DNA of 64,000 nt from Fuscovulum ytuae (GTDB taxonomy: Bacteria > Pseudomonadota > Alphaproteobacteria > Rhodobacterales > Rhodobacteraceae), in the NCBI RefSeq assembly GCF_029953595.1, contig NZ_CP124535.1, forward strand, positions 620,001 through 684,000, written 5' to 3'. The notes below the pieces were generated by a model. That model was not told the DNA's origin. It did not search any database and was given only the letters and a program-made list of their open reading frames with translations. The translations under genes were made by a program, and so were the position numbers. This document shows, one piece after another, positions 1 to 7,694 of this stretch. Numbering within the stretch: position 1 is the first letter of the stretch; each line of letters starts with the position of its first letter.

Positions 1-55
1 AGGGGCCGTAAGGTCAATGCCGCCCAGATAAGGCAGGACGGGTGAGGAATTGCCG

Positions 56-703
56 TCACAGCGCGCCGATGCCGCGCAGGATGATCTGCTTCACGCTTTC
101 GGTGGCCTCGTGCCATTGTTTGTCGGTGAGAGGCTTTCCGCCGTTCAACGTTTCGATCTGATGACCGAAATCGGCGTAATGCTGAGTGGTGGCCCAGAGC
201 ATGTAAAGCAGGTGGCGCGGGTCGATGGGGGCCATCTTGCCTTCGTCGATCCAGCGCTGGATGAGGCCCATGCGGCCTTCGGTCCAATCGCGCAAGGTGG
301 TTTCGAGATAATCCTGAATGACAGGCGCGCCATGCATCACTTCGGCCGCCCAGACCTTCGATCCGTGGGGGTGGCGGCGCGAGATATCCATCTTCGCCTC
401 GATATAGGCGCCGATGCCTTCGATGGGACCTTCGGCGGCGTCGAAAGAGGCGGCGGCGTCGAGCCAAATCTCAAAGATATTTTGCACGACGCGGCGATAG
501 AGCGCCTCTTTCGTGGGGAAGTAGTAATGCAGGTTCGCCTTGGGCAAACCCGCCATGTCGGCGATCAGTTGCATGGTCGCCCCGCCGAAGCCGGCCTCGG
601 CGAATACCTTTTCGGCGGCCTCGAGGATGAGGCGTTCATTCTGTTGCCTGATATCCGTGCGGCGACCGGAGCGGATGCGCGAAATGCGGGCAGTGTCGGG
701 CAT
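56..703 (-). CDS. rutR: RutR-like TetR-family regulator of pyrimidine catabolism
   Basis: 215-aa TetR/AcrR repressor. The N-terminal helix-turn-helix covers about residues 20-65 (ILEAAEKVFAEAGFGGATM, then LPKANLHYYFPTKEALY). The C-terminal half carries the YcdC/RutR-type ligand domain, with the run ATTQHYADFGHQIE closely resembling E. coli RutR, which senses uracil/thymine. It is divergent from an amidohydrolase-dihydropyrimidinase operon. Two sites in the intergenic DNA match the RutR operator, so it probably represses both itself and that operon. The identification rests on remembered family sequence plus context. Confidence 0.88.
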   Translation of the reverse strand: MPDTARISRIRSGRRTDIRQQNERLILEAAEKVFAEAGFGGATMQLIADMAGLPKANLHYYFPTKEALYRRVVQNIFEIWLDAAASFDAAEGPIEGIGAYIEAKMDISRRHPHGSKVWAAEVMHGAPVIQDYLETTLRDWTEGRMGLIQRWIDEGKMAPIDPRHLLYMLWATTQHYADFGHQIETLNGGKPLTDKQWHEATESVKQIILRGIGAL

Positions 704-721
704 TCGTCCCCGTGATTTTCG

Positions 722-737
722 TTGACCGTATGGTCAG
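722..737. promoter_or_regulatory. RutR-type operator 1
   Basis: TTGACCGTATGGTCAG matches the RutR consensus TTGACCAnnTGGTCAA except for one base in each arm. It lies 19 bp upstream of the rutR-like start codon. Its core is the exact reverse complement of the core of the second site, 34 bp away centre to centre. Confidence 0.8.
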
Positions 738-755
738 GTTGTGATGGCCTTCGTA

Positions 756-771
756 TTGACCATACGGTCAG
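756..771. promoter_or_regulatory. RutR-type operator 2
   Basis: TTGACCATACGGTCAG is the second near-consensus RutR site in the divergent intergenic region, on the side of the catabolic operon, about 70 bp before its first start codon. Two sites about three helical turns apart suggest cooperative control of both promoters. Confidence 0.8.
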
Positions 772-838
772 GAAGCGAGTCGATCAACGACGTGGGTCAG
801 CAGGCCGTCAGAGCCTTCGGCGCACAGGGAGAATACCG

Positions 839-2089
839 ATGCCGGCACCGGGAGAGAACCTGCGGATCAATTCCGCGCGGCTGTGGGACAGTCTGGAAGA
901 GATGGCCAAGATCGGCCCCGGTGTGGCGGGCGGCTGCAACCGCCAGACCCTGACGGATGCCGACAGTGAAGGGCGGCATCTGTTCCAGCGTTGGTGTGAG
1001 GCGGCAGGGATGACCATGGGTGTGGATACCATGGGCAATATGTTTGCGACACGGGCGGGGACGGATGCGGATGCGCTGCCCGTCTATATGGGATCGCATT
1101 TGGACACCCAACCGACGGGCGGGAAATATGACGGGGTGCTGGGGGTCTTGGGCGCGCTGGAGGTGGTGCGCACGATGAACGACATGGGCGTGCGGACTAA
1201 GCGGCCCATCGTGGTGACGAACTGGACGAATGAGGAAGGCGCGCGTTTTGCGCCGGCGATGCTGGCCAGTGGGGTTTTTGCGGGCATCCATACCGAGGAT
1301 TATGCCAAGGGACGCCGCGATATGGACGGCAAGGTTTTTGGCGAAGAATTGGCGCGCATCGGTTGGGTCGGTGACGAAAAGGTCGGTGCGCGCAAGATGC
1401 ATGCGATGCTGGAGTTGCATATCGAACAAGGTCCAATCTTGGAGGCCGAGGGGAAGACCATCGGCGTGGTGACCCATGGGCAAGGCCTCTGGTGGCTGGA
1501 GATTACCCTGACCGGGAAGGACGCCCATACCGGGTCGACGCCCATGCATATGCGGGTGAATGCTGGCCTTGGCATGGCGCGGATCACGGAACGGGTGCAT
1601 CAGATCGCGATGAGCCATCAACCCAACGCCGTGGGCGCGGTGGGGCAGGTGAAGGTCTTTCCGAATTCCCGCAACGTCATTCCGGGGAAGGTGGTCTTTA
1701 CGGTCGATATCCGGTCGCCTGAGCAGGGCAAGCTGGATGCGATGAAGGCCGAGGTGATGCGCGCGGCCCATGCTGTTGCGAAGGAGTTGGGTCTGGGCTG
1801 CGAGATCGAGGATGTGGGGCATTTCGATCCCGTGACCTTTGACCCCGGTCTGGTGTCCGTCGTGCGGGGCGCGGCGGAGCGGTTGGGCTACTCGCACATG
1901 GATATCGTGTCAGGGGCGGGCCATGATGCCTGCTGGATCAACCGCGTGGCCCCGACGGTGATGATCATGTGCCCCTGTGTGGACGGGCTGAGCCATAATG
2001 AGGCGGAGGCGATTTCCGAGGAATGGGCGGCGGCAGGGACGGACGTGCTGCTGCATGCCTGCCTTGAGGTGGCAGAGGTGGTTTCGTGA
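839..2089 (+). CDS. Zn-dependent M20 amidohydrolase (beta-ureidopropionase / allantoate amidohydrolase family)
   Basis: 416-aa member of the hydantoinase/carbamoylase (M20) family that cleaves N-carbamoyl amino acids with release of CO2 and ammonia. Metal-binding motifs are visible: GSHLDTQPTGGKYDGV, then TNEEGARFAPAM, then LELHIEQGPILE; the late AGHDA motif supplies a catalytic histidine. I chose the ATG at 839, preceded by AGGGAG, over an in-frame upstream extension that would run through the RutR operators. Next to dihydropyrimidinase and RutR, the likely substrate is N-carbamoyl-beta-alanine (third step of reductive pyrimidine breakdown). Allantoate or another N-carbamoyl amino acid cannot be excluded from sequence. 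Confidence 0.88.
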   Translation: MPAPGENLRINSARLWDSLEEMAKIGPGVAGGCNRQTLTDADSEGRHLFQRWCEAAGMTMGVDTMGNMFATRAGTDADALPVYMGSHLDTQPTGGKYDGVLGVLGALEVVRTMNDMGVRTKRPIVVTNWTNEEGARFAPAMLASGVFAGIHTEDYAKGRRDMDGKVFGEELARIGWVGDEKVGARKMHAMLELHIEQGPILEAEGKTIGVVTHGQGLWWLEITLTGKDAHTGSTPMHMRVNAGLGMARITERVHQIAMSHQPNAVGAVGQVKVFPNSRNVIPGKVVFTVDIRSPEQGKLDAMKAEVMRAAHAVAKELGLGCEIEDVGHFDPVTFDPGLVSVVRGAAERLGYSHMDIVSGAGHDACWINRVAPTVMIMCPCVDGLSHNEAEAISEEWAAAGTDVLLHACLEVAEVVS

Positions 2090-2096
2090 GGGAAAG

Positions 2097-2153
2097 CCCC
2101 GGGGGTTTTGCCCCCCTGGACCCCCGCAGGATATTTGAAGACTGAAAATGAAG
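2097..2153 (+). repeat. Recurring intergenic element, copy 1
   Basis: A C/G-rich hairpin part (CCCCGGGGGTTTTGCCCCCC, then TGGACCCCCG) is followed by AGGATATTTGAAG and ACTGAAAATGAAG. It fills the gap between the amidohydrolase and dihydropyrimidinase genes. A near-identical copy lies on the minus strand at 47941-47996, and a shorter relative at 5548-5571. Confidence 0.7.
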
Positions 2154-2182
2154 GGCGTTCCGCCTGTCAGGGAGATGTGCCG

Positions 2183-3637
2183 ATGAGCGTGACAATCATC
2201 AAGAACGGAACCGTGGTGACCGCCGATTTGTCCTACAAGGCGGATGTGCGCGTCGAAGGGGGGAAGATCACCGAGATCGGCCCGAACCTGACCGGCGGGA
2301 CGGAGCTGGATGCGACGGGCTGCTATGTCATGCCCGGCGGGATCGACCCCCATACCCATTTGGAGATGCCCTTCATGGGCACCTATTCGGCGGATGATTT
2401 TGAAAGTGGCACGCGCGCGGCGCTGTCGGGCGGCACGACCATGGTTGTCGATTTCGTGCTGCCGGGGCAGGGGCAGGGGCTGATGGATGCGGCCCAGATG
2501 TGGCACAACAAATCGGGCCGCGCGAATTGCGACTATTCCTACCACATGGCCGTGACTTGGTGGGGCGAGAAGGTCTGGGAGGGCATGGAAGAGAGCGTGA
2601 AGGCGGGGATCACCTCCTTCAAGCATTTCATGGCCTACAAGGGCGCCTTGATGGTCAATGATGACGAGTTGTTCTCGTCCTTCCGTCGGGTGGGGGACCT
2701 TGGCGGGCTGGCCATGGTGCATGCCGAGAATGGCGATGTGGTGGCGGAACTGACGGCAAAGCTGTTGGCCGAAGGCAATACCGGACCCGAGGGCCATGCC
2801 TATTCCCGGCCACCGCAGGTGGAAGGGGAGGCCACGAACCGCGCCATCATGATCGCCGACATGGCTGGGGTGCCGTTGTATGTCGTCCACGTCTCTTGCG
2901 AGGATGCGCATGAGGCGATCCGGCGGGCGCGGGCGGCGGGCAAGCGGGTTTGGGGGGAGCCGCTGATCCAGCACCTGACGCTGGATGAGAGCGAATATTT
3001 CCATCCCGATTGGGACCATGCGGCGCGGCGGGTGATGTCGCCCCCGTTCCGCAACAAGGAGCATCAGGCGAGCCTTTGGGCCGGGTTGATGTCGGGGTCG
3101 CTGTCGGTGGTGGCCACGGATCACTGCGCCTTTACGACGGAACAGAAGCGGTTCGGGATCGGGAATTTCGCCAAGATCCCGAATGGAACCGGGGGGTTGG
3201 AGGATCGTATCCCCATGCTTTGGACCCATGGGGTGGCGACGGGGCGTTTGACGCCGAATGAATTCGTGGCGGTGACGAGCACGAATATCGCCAAGATTCT
3301 GAACCTCTATCCCAAGAAGGGCGCGGTGCTGGTGGGGGCGGATGCGGACCTCGTGGTGCTGGACCCTGAGAAGGAGAAGGTGATTTCCGCCGGCACGCAG
3401 CAATCGGCCATCGATTACAACGTCTTTGAAGGCCACAAGGTGAAAGGTCTGCCGCGCTTTGTTCTGACGCGGGGGCAGGTGGCGGTGGATGACGGGGCCG
3501 TCAAAACGCAGGAAGGACATGGGAAATTCGTCGGGCGCGAGGCGCGGCCTGCGGTGAACCGAGCGCTGTCGCAATGGAAAGACCTGACCGCGCCGCGCCC
3601 TGTGGTGCGGACGGGCATTCCTGCGACGGGGGTCTGA
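2183..3637 (+). CDS. hydA: Dihydropyrimidinase (D-hydantoinase)
   Basis: 484-aa cyclic amidohydrolase that opens 5,6-dihydrouracil/dihydrothymine to the N-carbamoyl beta-amino acid. The binuclear metal site is complete: GIDPHTHLE (His57, His59), MAYKG with the carboxylated Lys153, MVHAENG, YVVHVSC and the aspartate in VATDHCAF. Length is normal for the family. ATG 2183 is preceded by AGGGAG; the in-frame extension upstream lies inside the intergenic element. It follows the amidohydrolase by 93 bp in the same RutR-controlled direction. Confidence 0.95.
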   Translation: MSVTIIKNGTVVTADLSYKADVRVEGGKITEIGPNLTGGTELDATGCYVMPGGIDPHTHLEMPFMGTYSADDFESGTRAALSGGTTMVVDFVLPGQGQGLMDAAQMWHNKSGRANCDYSYHMAVTWWGEKVWEGMEESVKAGITSFKHFMAYKGALMVNDDELFSSFRRVGDLGGLAMVHAENGDVVAELTAKLLAEGNTGPEGHAYSRPPQVEGEATNRAIMIADMAGVPLYVVHVSCEDAHEAIRRARAAGKRVWGEPLIQHLTLDESEYFHPDWDHAARRVMSPPFRNKEHQASLWAGLMSGSLSVVATDHCAFTTEQKRFGIGNFAKIPNGTGGLEDRIPMLWTHGVATGRLTPNEFVAVTSTNIAKILNLYPKKGAVLVGADADLVVLDPEKEKVISAGTQQSAIDYNVFEGHKVKGLPRFVLTRGQVAVDDGAVKTQEGHGKFVGREARPAVNRALSQWKDLTAPRPVVRTGIPATGV

Positions 3638-3639
3638 CG

Positions 3640-4335
3640 GTGAAGGTTGCCCTTGTCACCGCAGGGGGCAGCGGCATGGGGGCCGCTGCGGCGCGCAAGC
3701 TGGCCGAGGACGGGTTTGCCGTGGGCATCCTGTCTTCGTCGGGCAAGGGCGAGGCGCTGGCAAGCGCCCTTGGCGGGTTTGGGGTGACGGGGTCCAATCA
3801 ATCGGTCGATGACCTGCGCGCCTTGGTCGATGGCGCGATGGACCGCTGGGGGCGGGTGGATGTGCTGGTCAACAGCGCGGGCCACGGGCCGCGCGGGCCG
3901 CTGTTGGAGATCAGCGACGAGGATTGGTTGCGCGGGCAGGAGGTGTATTTCCTGAACGTCGTGCGCCCGACGCGTTTGGTGGTTCCGATCATGCAGGCGG
4001 CAGGGGGTGGGGCGATCATTAATATCTCCACTGCATGGGCCTTTGAGCCGTCGGCGATGTTCCCCACCTCGGCCGTGGCGCGGGCCGGGTTGGCGGCATT
4101 CACCAAGATCTTCGCAGACAGCTATGCGGCCGCGAATATCCGCATGAACAATGTCCTGCCGGGCTGGATCGACAGCCTGCCCGGAACGGAGGAACGCGCG
4201 GCGATGGTGCCGATGAAGCGCTATGGCACGATGGCAGAGATCGCAGCGGTGGTTGGGTTCCTAGCGTCTGAGGGTGCGGGATACATCACCGGGCAGAACC
4301 TGCGCGTCGATGGCGGATTGACGAGGTCGGTATGA
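3640..4335 (+). CDS. SDR-family protein with altered active site
   Basis: 231-aa short-chain dehydrogenase/reductase fold. The dinucleotide motif TAGGSGMG is at residues 8-15, NSAG near 83, and NIS ends at Ser130. The usual YxxxK pair is missing: the aligned stretch reads TSAVARAG, giving Ser144 for Tyr and Arg148 for Lys. Start is GTG 3640, two bases after the hydA stop, so the genes are probably coupled. It may be a non-catalytic or altered SDR serving pyrimidine catabolism (for example on malonic semialdehyde-type products); the role is unknown. Confidence 0.75.
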   Translation: MKVALVTAGGSGMGAAAARKLAEDGFAVGILSSSGKGEALASALGGFGVTGSNQSVDDLRALVDGAMDRWGRVDVLVNSAGHGPRGPLLEISDEDWLRGQEVYFLNVVRPTRLVVPIMQAAGGGAIINISTAWAFEPSAMFPTSAVARAGLAAFTKIFADSYAAANIRMNNVLPGWIDSLPGTEERAAMVPMKRYGTMAEIAAVVGFLASEGAGYITGQNLRVDGGLTRSV

Positions 4336-4423
4336 GGGGGACGGGCGATCTCTGCCGCGGTCGCATCGGTCTGCACGGGGCATGCCCTGCGGGGCGGGCG
4401 GGCGATGGGATCGGGGGGGCGGG

Positions 4424-4549
4424 TCAGCCCTCGTCTTCCTGTGCCGGCATGTCCTCGGTCCCGGGCGGGGCGAAGGTCAGGACCGGGACGGTGAAGAGAT
4501 CGTCTTCCAGATCTTCGGGCGTGGGGGCGAAGGCGAGTGTTCCGGGCAT
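4424..4549 (-). CDS. Possible small acidic protein, antisense in operon gap
   Basis: This 310-bp gap between the SDR and the ABC ATPase holds no plus-strand gene. On the minus strand a 41-codon frame reads MPGTLAFAPTPEDLEDDLF and ends PAQEDEG. It is acidic and rich in Pro/Glu/Asp, unlike typical shadow frames. There is no good ribosome-binding site, and the open frame extends upstream without another start. It could be chance. Confidence 0.25.
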   Translation of the reverse strand: MPGTLAFAPTPEDLEDDLFTVPVLTFAPPGTEDMPAQEDEG

Positions 4550-4645
4550 GGGCGTTAGGGTCCATTTGGGGGCATGCCGCCAGAGTGGCGCAAGGGCGCA
4601 AAGATTTCATGACGGTGCGCGGGGTCGCGCCGGGGAAAAGGTGGG

Positions 4646-5446
4646 ATGAAGGATACGTTGACCGCAGGCGCGCCGGTGATCGAGGCGAAAGGGCTTAACC
4701 TGACCTTCCAGACGGGGGACGGGCCGGTGCATGCGTTGAAGGATGTGAACCTGACGGTGAACCGGGGGGATTTCGTGTCCTTTATCGGGCCGTCGGGCTG
4801 TGGCAAGACGACCTTCCTGCGCTGTGTGGCGGCGTTGGAACAACCGACTGGCGGCAGTCTCACGGTGAATGGGATGACGCCGGACGAGGCGCGCCGGAAG
4901 CGGGCCTATGGCTATGTGTTTCAGGCGGCGGGGCTGTATCCATGGCGGACGATTGCGGGCAATATCCGGCTGCCCTTGGAGATCATGGGGTTTGACCGCG
5001 CCGAGCAGGACCGCCGGGTGGAGCGGGTGTTGGATCTGGTGGAACTGTCGGGGTTCGGGAAAAAATTCCCTTGGCAGCTTTCGGGCGGGATGCAGCAGCG
5101 GGCGTCGATCGCGCGGGCCTTGGCCTTTGATGCGGATATCCTGCTGATGGACGAGCCGTTCGGTGCGCTGGACGAGATCGTGCGCGACCGTCTGAACGAG
5201 GAATTGCTGAAGCTTTGGGCGTCGACGGGCAAGACCATCGGCTTTGTCACCCATTCGATCCCCGAGGCCGTGTATCTGTCGACGAAGATCGTGGTGATGA
5301 GTCCGCGACCGGGGCGGATCACGGATGTGATCGACAGCCCCCTGCCGAAAGAGCGGCCTTTGGACATCCGCGACTCACGCGCGTTCATTGAGATTGCCCA
5401 TCGGGTGCGTGATGGACTGAGGGCGGGGCATGGCGATGAGGTCTGA
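4646..5446 (+). CDS. ABC transporter ATP-binding protein (nitrate/taurine/pyrimidine type)
   Basis: 266-aa cytoplasmic ATPase of the TauB/SsuB/ThiZ type. Walker A is GPSGCGKTT (about residues 49-57), the signature is LSGGMQQR, Walker B is ILLMDEPFGALD, and the switch histidine is in FVTHS. ATG 4646 follows GGAAAAGGTGGG. With the permeases at 5931 and 6815 and the NMT1-type binding protein at 7695 it completes an importer. Its place downstream of dihydropyrimidinase suggests pyrimidines or related ureides as cargo; this is inferred from context only. Confidence 0.9.
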   Translation: MKDTLTAGAPVIEAKGLNLTFQTGDGPVHALKDVNLTVNRGDFVSFIGPSGCGKTTFLRCVAALEQPTGGSLTVNGMTPDEARRKRAYGYVFQAAGLYPWRTIAGNIRLPLEIMGFDRAEQDRRVERVLDLVELSGFGKKFPWQLSGGMQQRASIARALAFDADILLMDEPFGALDEIVRDRLNEELLKLWASTGKTIGFVTHSIPEAVYLSTKIVVMSPRPGRITDVIDSPLPKERPLDIRDSRAFIEIAHRVRDGLRAGHGDEV

Positions 5447-5465
5447 GCCTTTGCGCGATGGGGCG

Positions 5466-5510
5466 ACCCCCTCCCCGACCCTCCTCCTTACTGGGGGAGG
5501 GAGAGGGGGG
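5466..5510 (+). other. C-rich/G-rich imperfect hairpin in operon gap
   Basis: CCCCCTCCCC is followed about 16 bases later by GGGGGAGGGAGAGGGGGG, able to form a strong imperfect stem between the ATPase gene and the small membrane protein gene. There is no T-run, so it is more likely an mRNA stabiliser or attenuator than a simple terminator. Confidence 0.4.
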
Positions 5511-5547
5511 ATGACTTGCGACGTCGTGCCTTTGGCAGGCGGTGCGG

Positions 5548-5571
5548 GTGAGTATTTGGGCCAAGATGAAG
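5548..5571 (+). repeat. Short relative of the intergenic element
   Basis: GTGAGTATTTGGGCCAAGAT followed by GAAG ends 13 bp before the start codon at 5585. It shares the ATATTTG/GTATTTG core and the terminal ATGAAG with the copies at 2097-2153 and 47941-47996, but lacks the C-rich part. Confidence 0.5.
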
Positions 5572-5584
5572 CCGGGGGCAGGGC

Positions 5585-5920
5585 ATGAGCGCGGGGCTGA
5601 TGCTGTGGCTTTCAGGGGCGATGGCGGCCTTTGTCTTGGCCAATTCCGTCCTGCGAGCCTATGCCGCGTCGGGGGCTTGGCCGACGCTGGCGCTGGCGCT
5701 GTTCTGTTTTCTGGTGGGCAATCTGATGATGGTGCGGCTGATGCGGGAAAGCGGGCTGGCGCTGGCGGTGTCGATCTCTTCGGTGGTGCAATTGGTGGCC
5801 TTGGCGCTGATCGGTGTTCTTTGGTTCGGCGAAAGGCTGACGGGGGTGCAGACGGCGGGTGTGGCGCTGGGGATCGTGGCGGTTGCGATGATCGCCTGGC
5901 CTACGGGCGCAGAGGGGTGA
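5585..5920 (+). CDS. SMR/EamA-like small membrane protein in ABC operon
   Basis: 111-aa protein with four predicted membrane helices. The last half (ALAVSISSVVQLVALALIGVLWFGERLTGVQTAGVALG, quoted as key features: a GE-containing loop and glycine-rich final helix) resembles half of a DMT transporter or an SMR subunit. It sits between the ATPase and the first permease, with GGGGGCAGGG before ATG 5585. It may be an accessory subunit of the importer or an independent exporter. Function is not established by sequence. Confidence 0.75.
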   Translation: MSAGLMLWLSGAMAAFVLANSVLRAYAASGAWPTLALALFCFLVGNLMMVRLMRESGLALAVSISSVVQLVALALIGVLWFGERLTGVQTAGVALGIVAVAMIAWPTGAEG

Positions 5921-5930
5921 GAGGGCAGGG

Positions 5931-6818
5931 ATGAAGGACAAGGCACTGCCCGTTTTGGCCGTTTTGGGGATCATCCTTGTGATCTGGTATCTCGGCACTG
6001 TGTGGATGAATTCGGCCTGGGTCTATGATCAGGCCGGGCGCGAGGGGCGTGTGGTGGGCTTTGGCGAATTGGTCACGGCGACCATGGCCTTGGATCGCCC
6101 CATGCTGCCCGCGCCGCATCAGGTGGCGGTGGCGCTGTGGGACGGGATCACGGGGCAGGCAGTGACATCGAAGCGCAGCCTTGTCTATCACGGCTGGGTC
6201 ACGTTGGAGGCGACGCTGTCGGGCTTTCTGATGGGTATCTTGCTGGGCGTCAGCTTGGCCATCGGGATCGTCTATTTCCGGGTGCTGGAGATGACGGTGA
6301 TGCCCTGGGCGGTGATCAGCCAGACGATCCCCATCGTGGCGCTGGCCCCGATGATCGTGGTTCTGTCGAATACGCTGTCCTTGGGCGAGATGCTGGGGCT
6401 GGAGAACCGGCTGGTATCGAAGACCATCATCAGCGCCTATCTGAGCTTTTTCCCCGTGCTGGTGGGCATGGTGAAAGGGTTGCGCAGCCCGGATGCGATG
6501 CAACTTGACCAGCTTGCCACGTGGAATGCGAGCGGGTGGCAGAGTTTCCGTTATTTGCGGCTGCCTGCGTCGATGCCCTATTTCTTTGCCTCGCTGAAAG
6601 TGGCCATCGCGGCGGCACTGGTGGGTGCAATCGTGGGCGAATTGCCAACCGGCGCGGTGGAGGGCCTTGGCGCGCGGATGCTCGTGGCGAGCCAGTTCGG
6701 GCAGCCGCTGCTGATGTGGGCGTCGCTTTTCGCGGCGGCTTTGGTGGCGGGGCTGTTGATCCTTGCCGTGGGCGCCGTGCAGCGGGCCGCGGATCGGGCG
6801 ATGGGGGTGCGGCCATGA
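5931..6818 (+). CDS. ABC transporter permease 1
   Basis: 295-aa inner-membrane permease of the binding-protein-dependent family (TauC/SsuC type). It has an N-terminal helix, a cluster of helices from about residue 80, and an EAA-like loop around residues 190-215 (LATWNASGWQSFRYLRLPAS). ATG 5931 follows GAGAGGGCAGGG. The stop overlaps the start of the second permease by ATGA, indicating translational coupling. The long region before the transport domain (residues 25-75) is unusual. Confidence 0.9.
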   Translation: MKDKALPVLAVLGIILVIWYLGTVWMNSAWVYDQAGREGRVVGFGELVTATMALDRPMLPAPHQVAVALWDGITGQAVTSKRSLVYHGWVTLEATLSGFLMGILLGVSLAIGIVYFRVLEMTVMPWAVISQTIPIVALAPMIVVLSNTLSLGEMLGLENRLVSKTIISAYLSFFPVLVGMVKGLRSPDAMQLDQLATWNASGWQSFRYLRLPASMPYFFASLKVAIAAALVGAIVGELPTGAVEGLGARMLVASQFGQPLLMWASLFAAALVAGLLILAVGAVQRAADRAMGVRP

Positions 6819-7660
6819 GCGGGCTTGGCATCGCCATTGTCTTCTGGCTCGCGGCTTGGGGCGCGAATGTCTGGATCGCGCGGCATGCGCGGGGGCGGCT
6901 GGCGGCTCTTGTGCCGCCGGTTCTGTTCGGGGTTGCGGTTCTGGTGCTGTGGGAAGGGGCGGTGCGTGCCTTTGCGGTGCCAGAGGTGATCTTGCCTGCG
7001 CCTTCGGTGGTGGCGGGGGCGATTGGGGGCAATCTGGGCCTTTTGTGGGGGGACTTTGTCCAGACCATCGTGAAGGGGGCCTTTTCGGGCTATGCGATGG
7101 GCTGCGGCGCGGCGCTGGTGGTGGCGGTGTTGGTGGACCGGTCGCCGATGTTGACGCGGGGATTGCTGCCGGTGGGGAATTTCGTCGCGGCCCTGCCCAT
7201 CGTGGGGGTGGCCCCCATCATGGTGACGTGGTTCGGGTTCGGCTGGCAGTCAAAGGCGGCGGTGGTCTTTGCGATGGTGTTCTTCCCTGTCCTTGTCAAC
7301 GCCGTGGCGGGGCTTGGCGCGGCGGAGCGGATGCATCGCGACCTGATGCGCACCTATGGCTCGGGCTATTGGACGACGCTTTTCAAGCTGCGCCTTCCTG
7401 CGGCCATGCCCTTCATCTTTAACGGGTTGAAGATTGCCACAACCCTTGCGGTTATCGGGGCGATTGTTGCGGAATTCTTCGGCTCTCCGACGCGGGGGAT
7501 GGGGTTCCGCATCTCGACCGCGGTGGGATCGCTTGCGCTGCCCATGGTCTGGGCGCAGATTTTCGTGGCAGCCCTTGCTGGCACGCTTTTTTACGGTTTC
7601 GTGGCATTGGTCGAGGCCAAGGTCACGTTCTGGCACCCCTCCCAGAGAATGCGGGGATGA
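6815..7660 (+). CDS. ABC transporter permease 2
   Basis: 281-aa permease of the same family, forming the second half of the membrane channel. The EAA-like loop reads RTYGSGYWTTLFKLRLPAAM. I chose ATG 6815, overlapping the stop of permease 1, rather than the longer open frame upstream, which is a shadow of that gene. It is followed 34 bp later by the binding protein. Confidence 0.9.
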   Translation: MSGLGIAIVFWLAAWGANVWIARHARGRLAALVPPVLFGVAVLVLWEGAVRAFAVPEVILPAPSVVAGAIGGNLGLLWGDFVQTIVKGAFSGYAMGCGAALVVAVLVDRSPMLTRGLLPVGNFVAALPIVGVAPIMVTWFGFGWQSKAAVVFAMVFFPVLVNAVAGLGAAERMHRDLMRTYGSGYWTTLFKLRLPAAMPFIFNGLKIATTLAVIGAIVAEFFGSPTRGMGFRISTAVGSLALPMVWAQIFVAALAGTLFYGFVALVEAKVTFWHPSQRMRG

Positions 7661-7694
7661 CGTCAAGGATACCAACGACAAGGAGGTCGGAGAG

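Noticed and set aside
1..55. Possible start of a further minus-strand gene, GTG overlapping the rutR stop
   Set aside because: Only about 19 codons are inside the window and they match no family I know.
1910..3574. 554-codon open frame opposite dihydropyrimidinase
   Set aside because: Low-complexity His/Arg/Pro composition typical of a high-GC shadow; the plus strand holds a clear enzyme.
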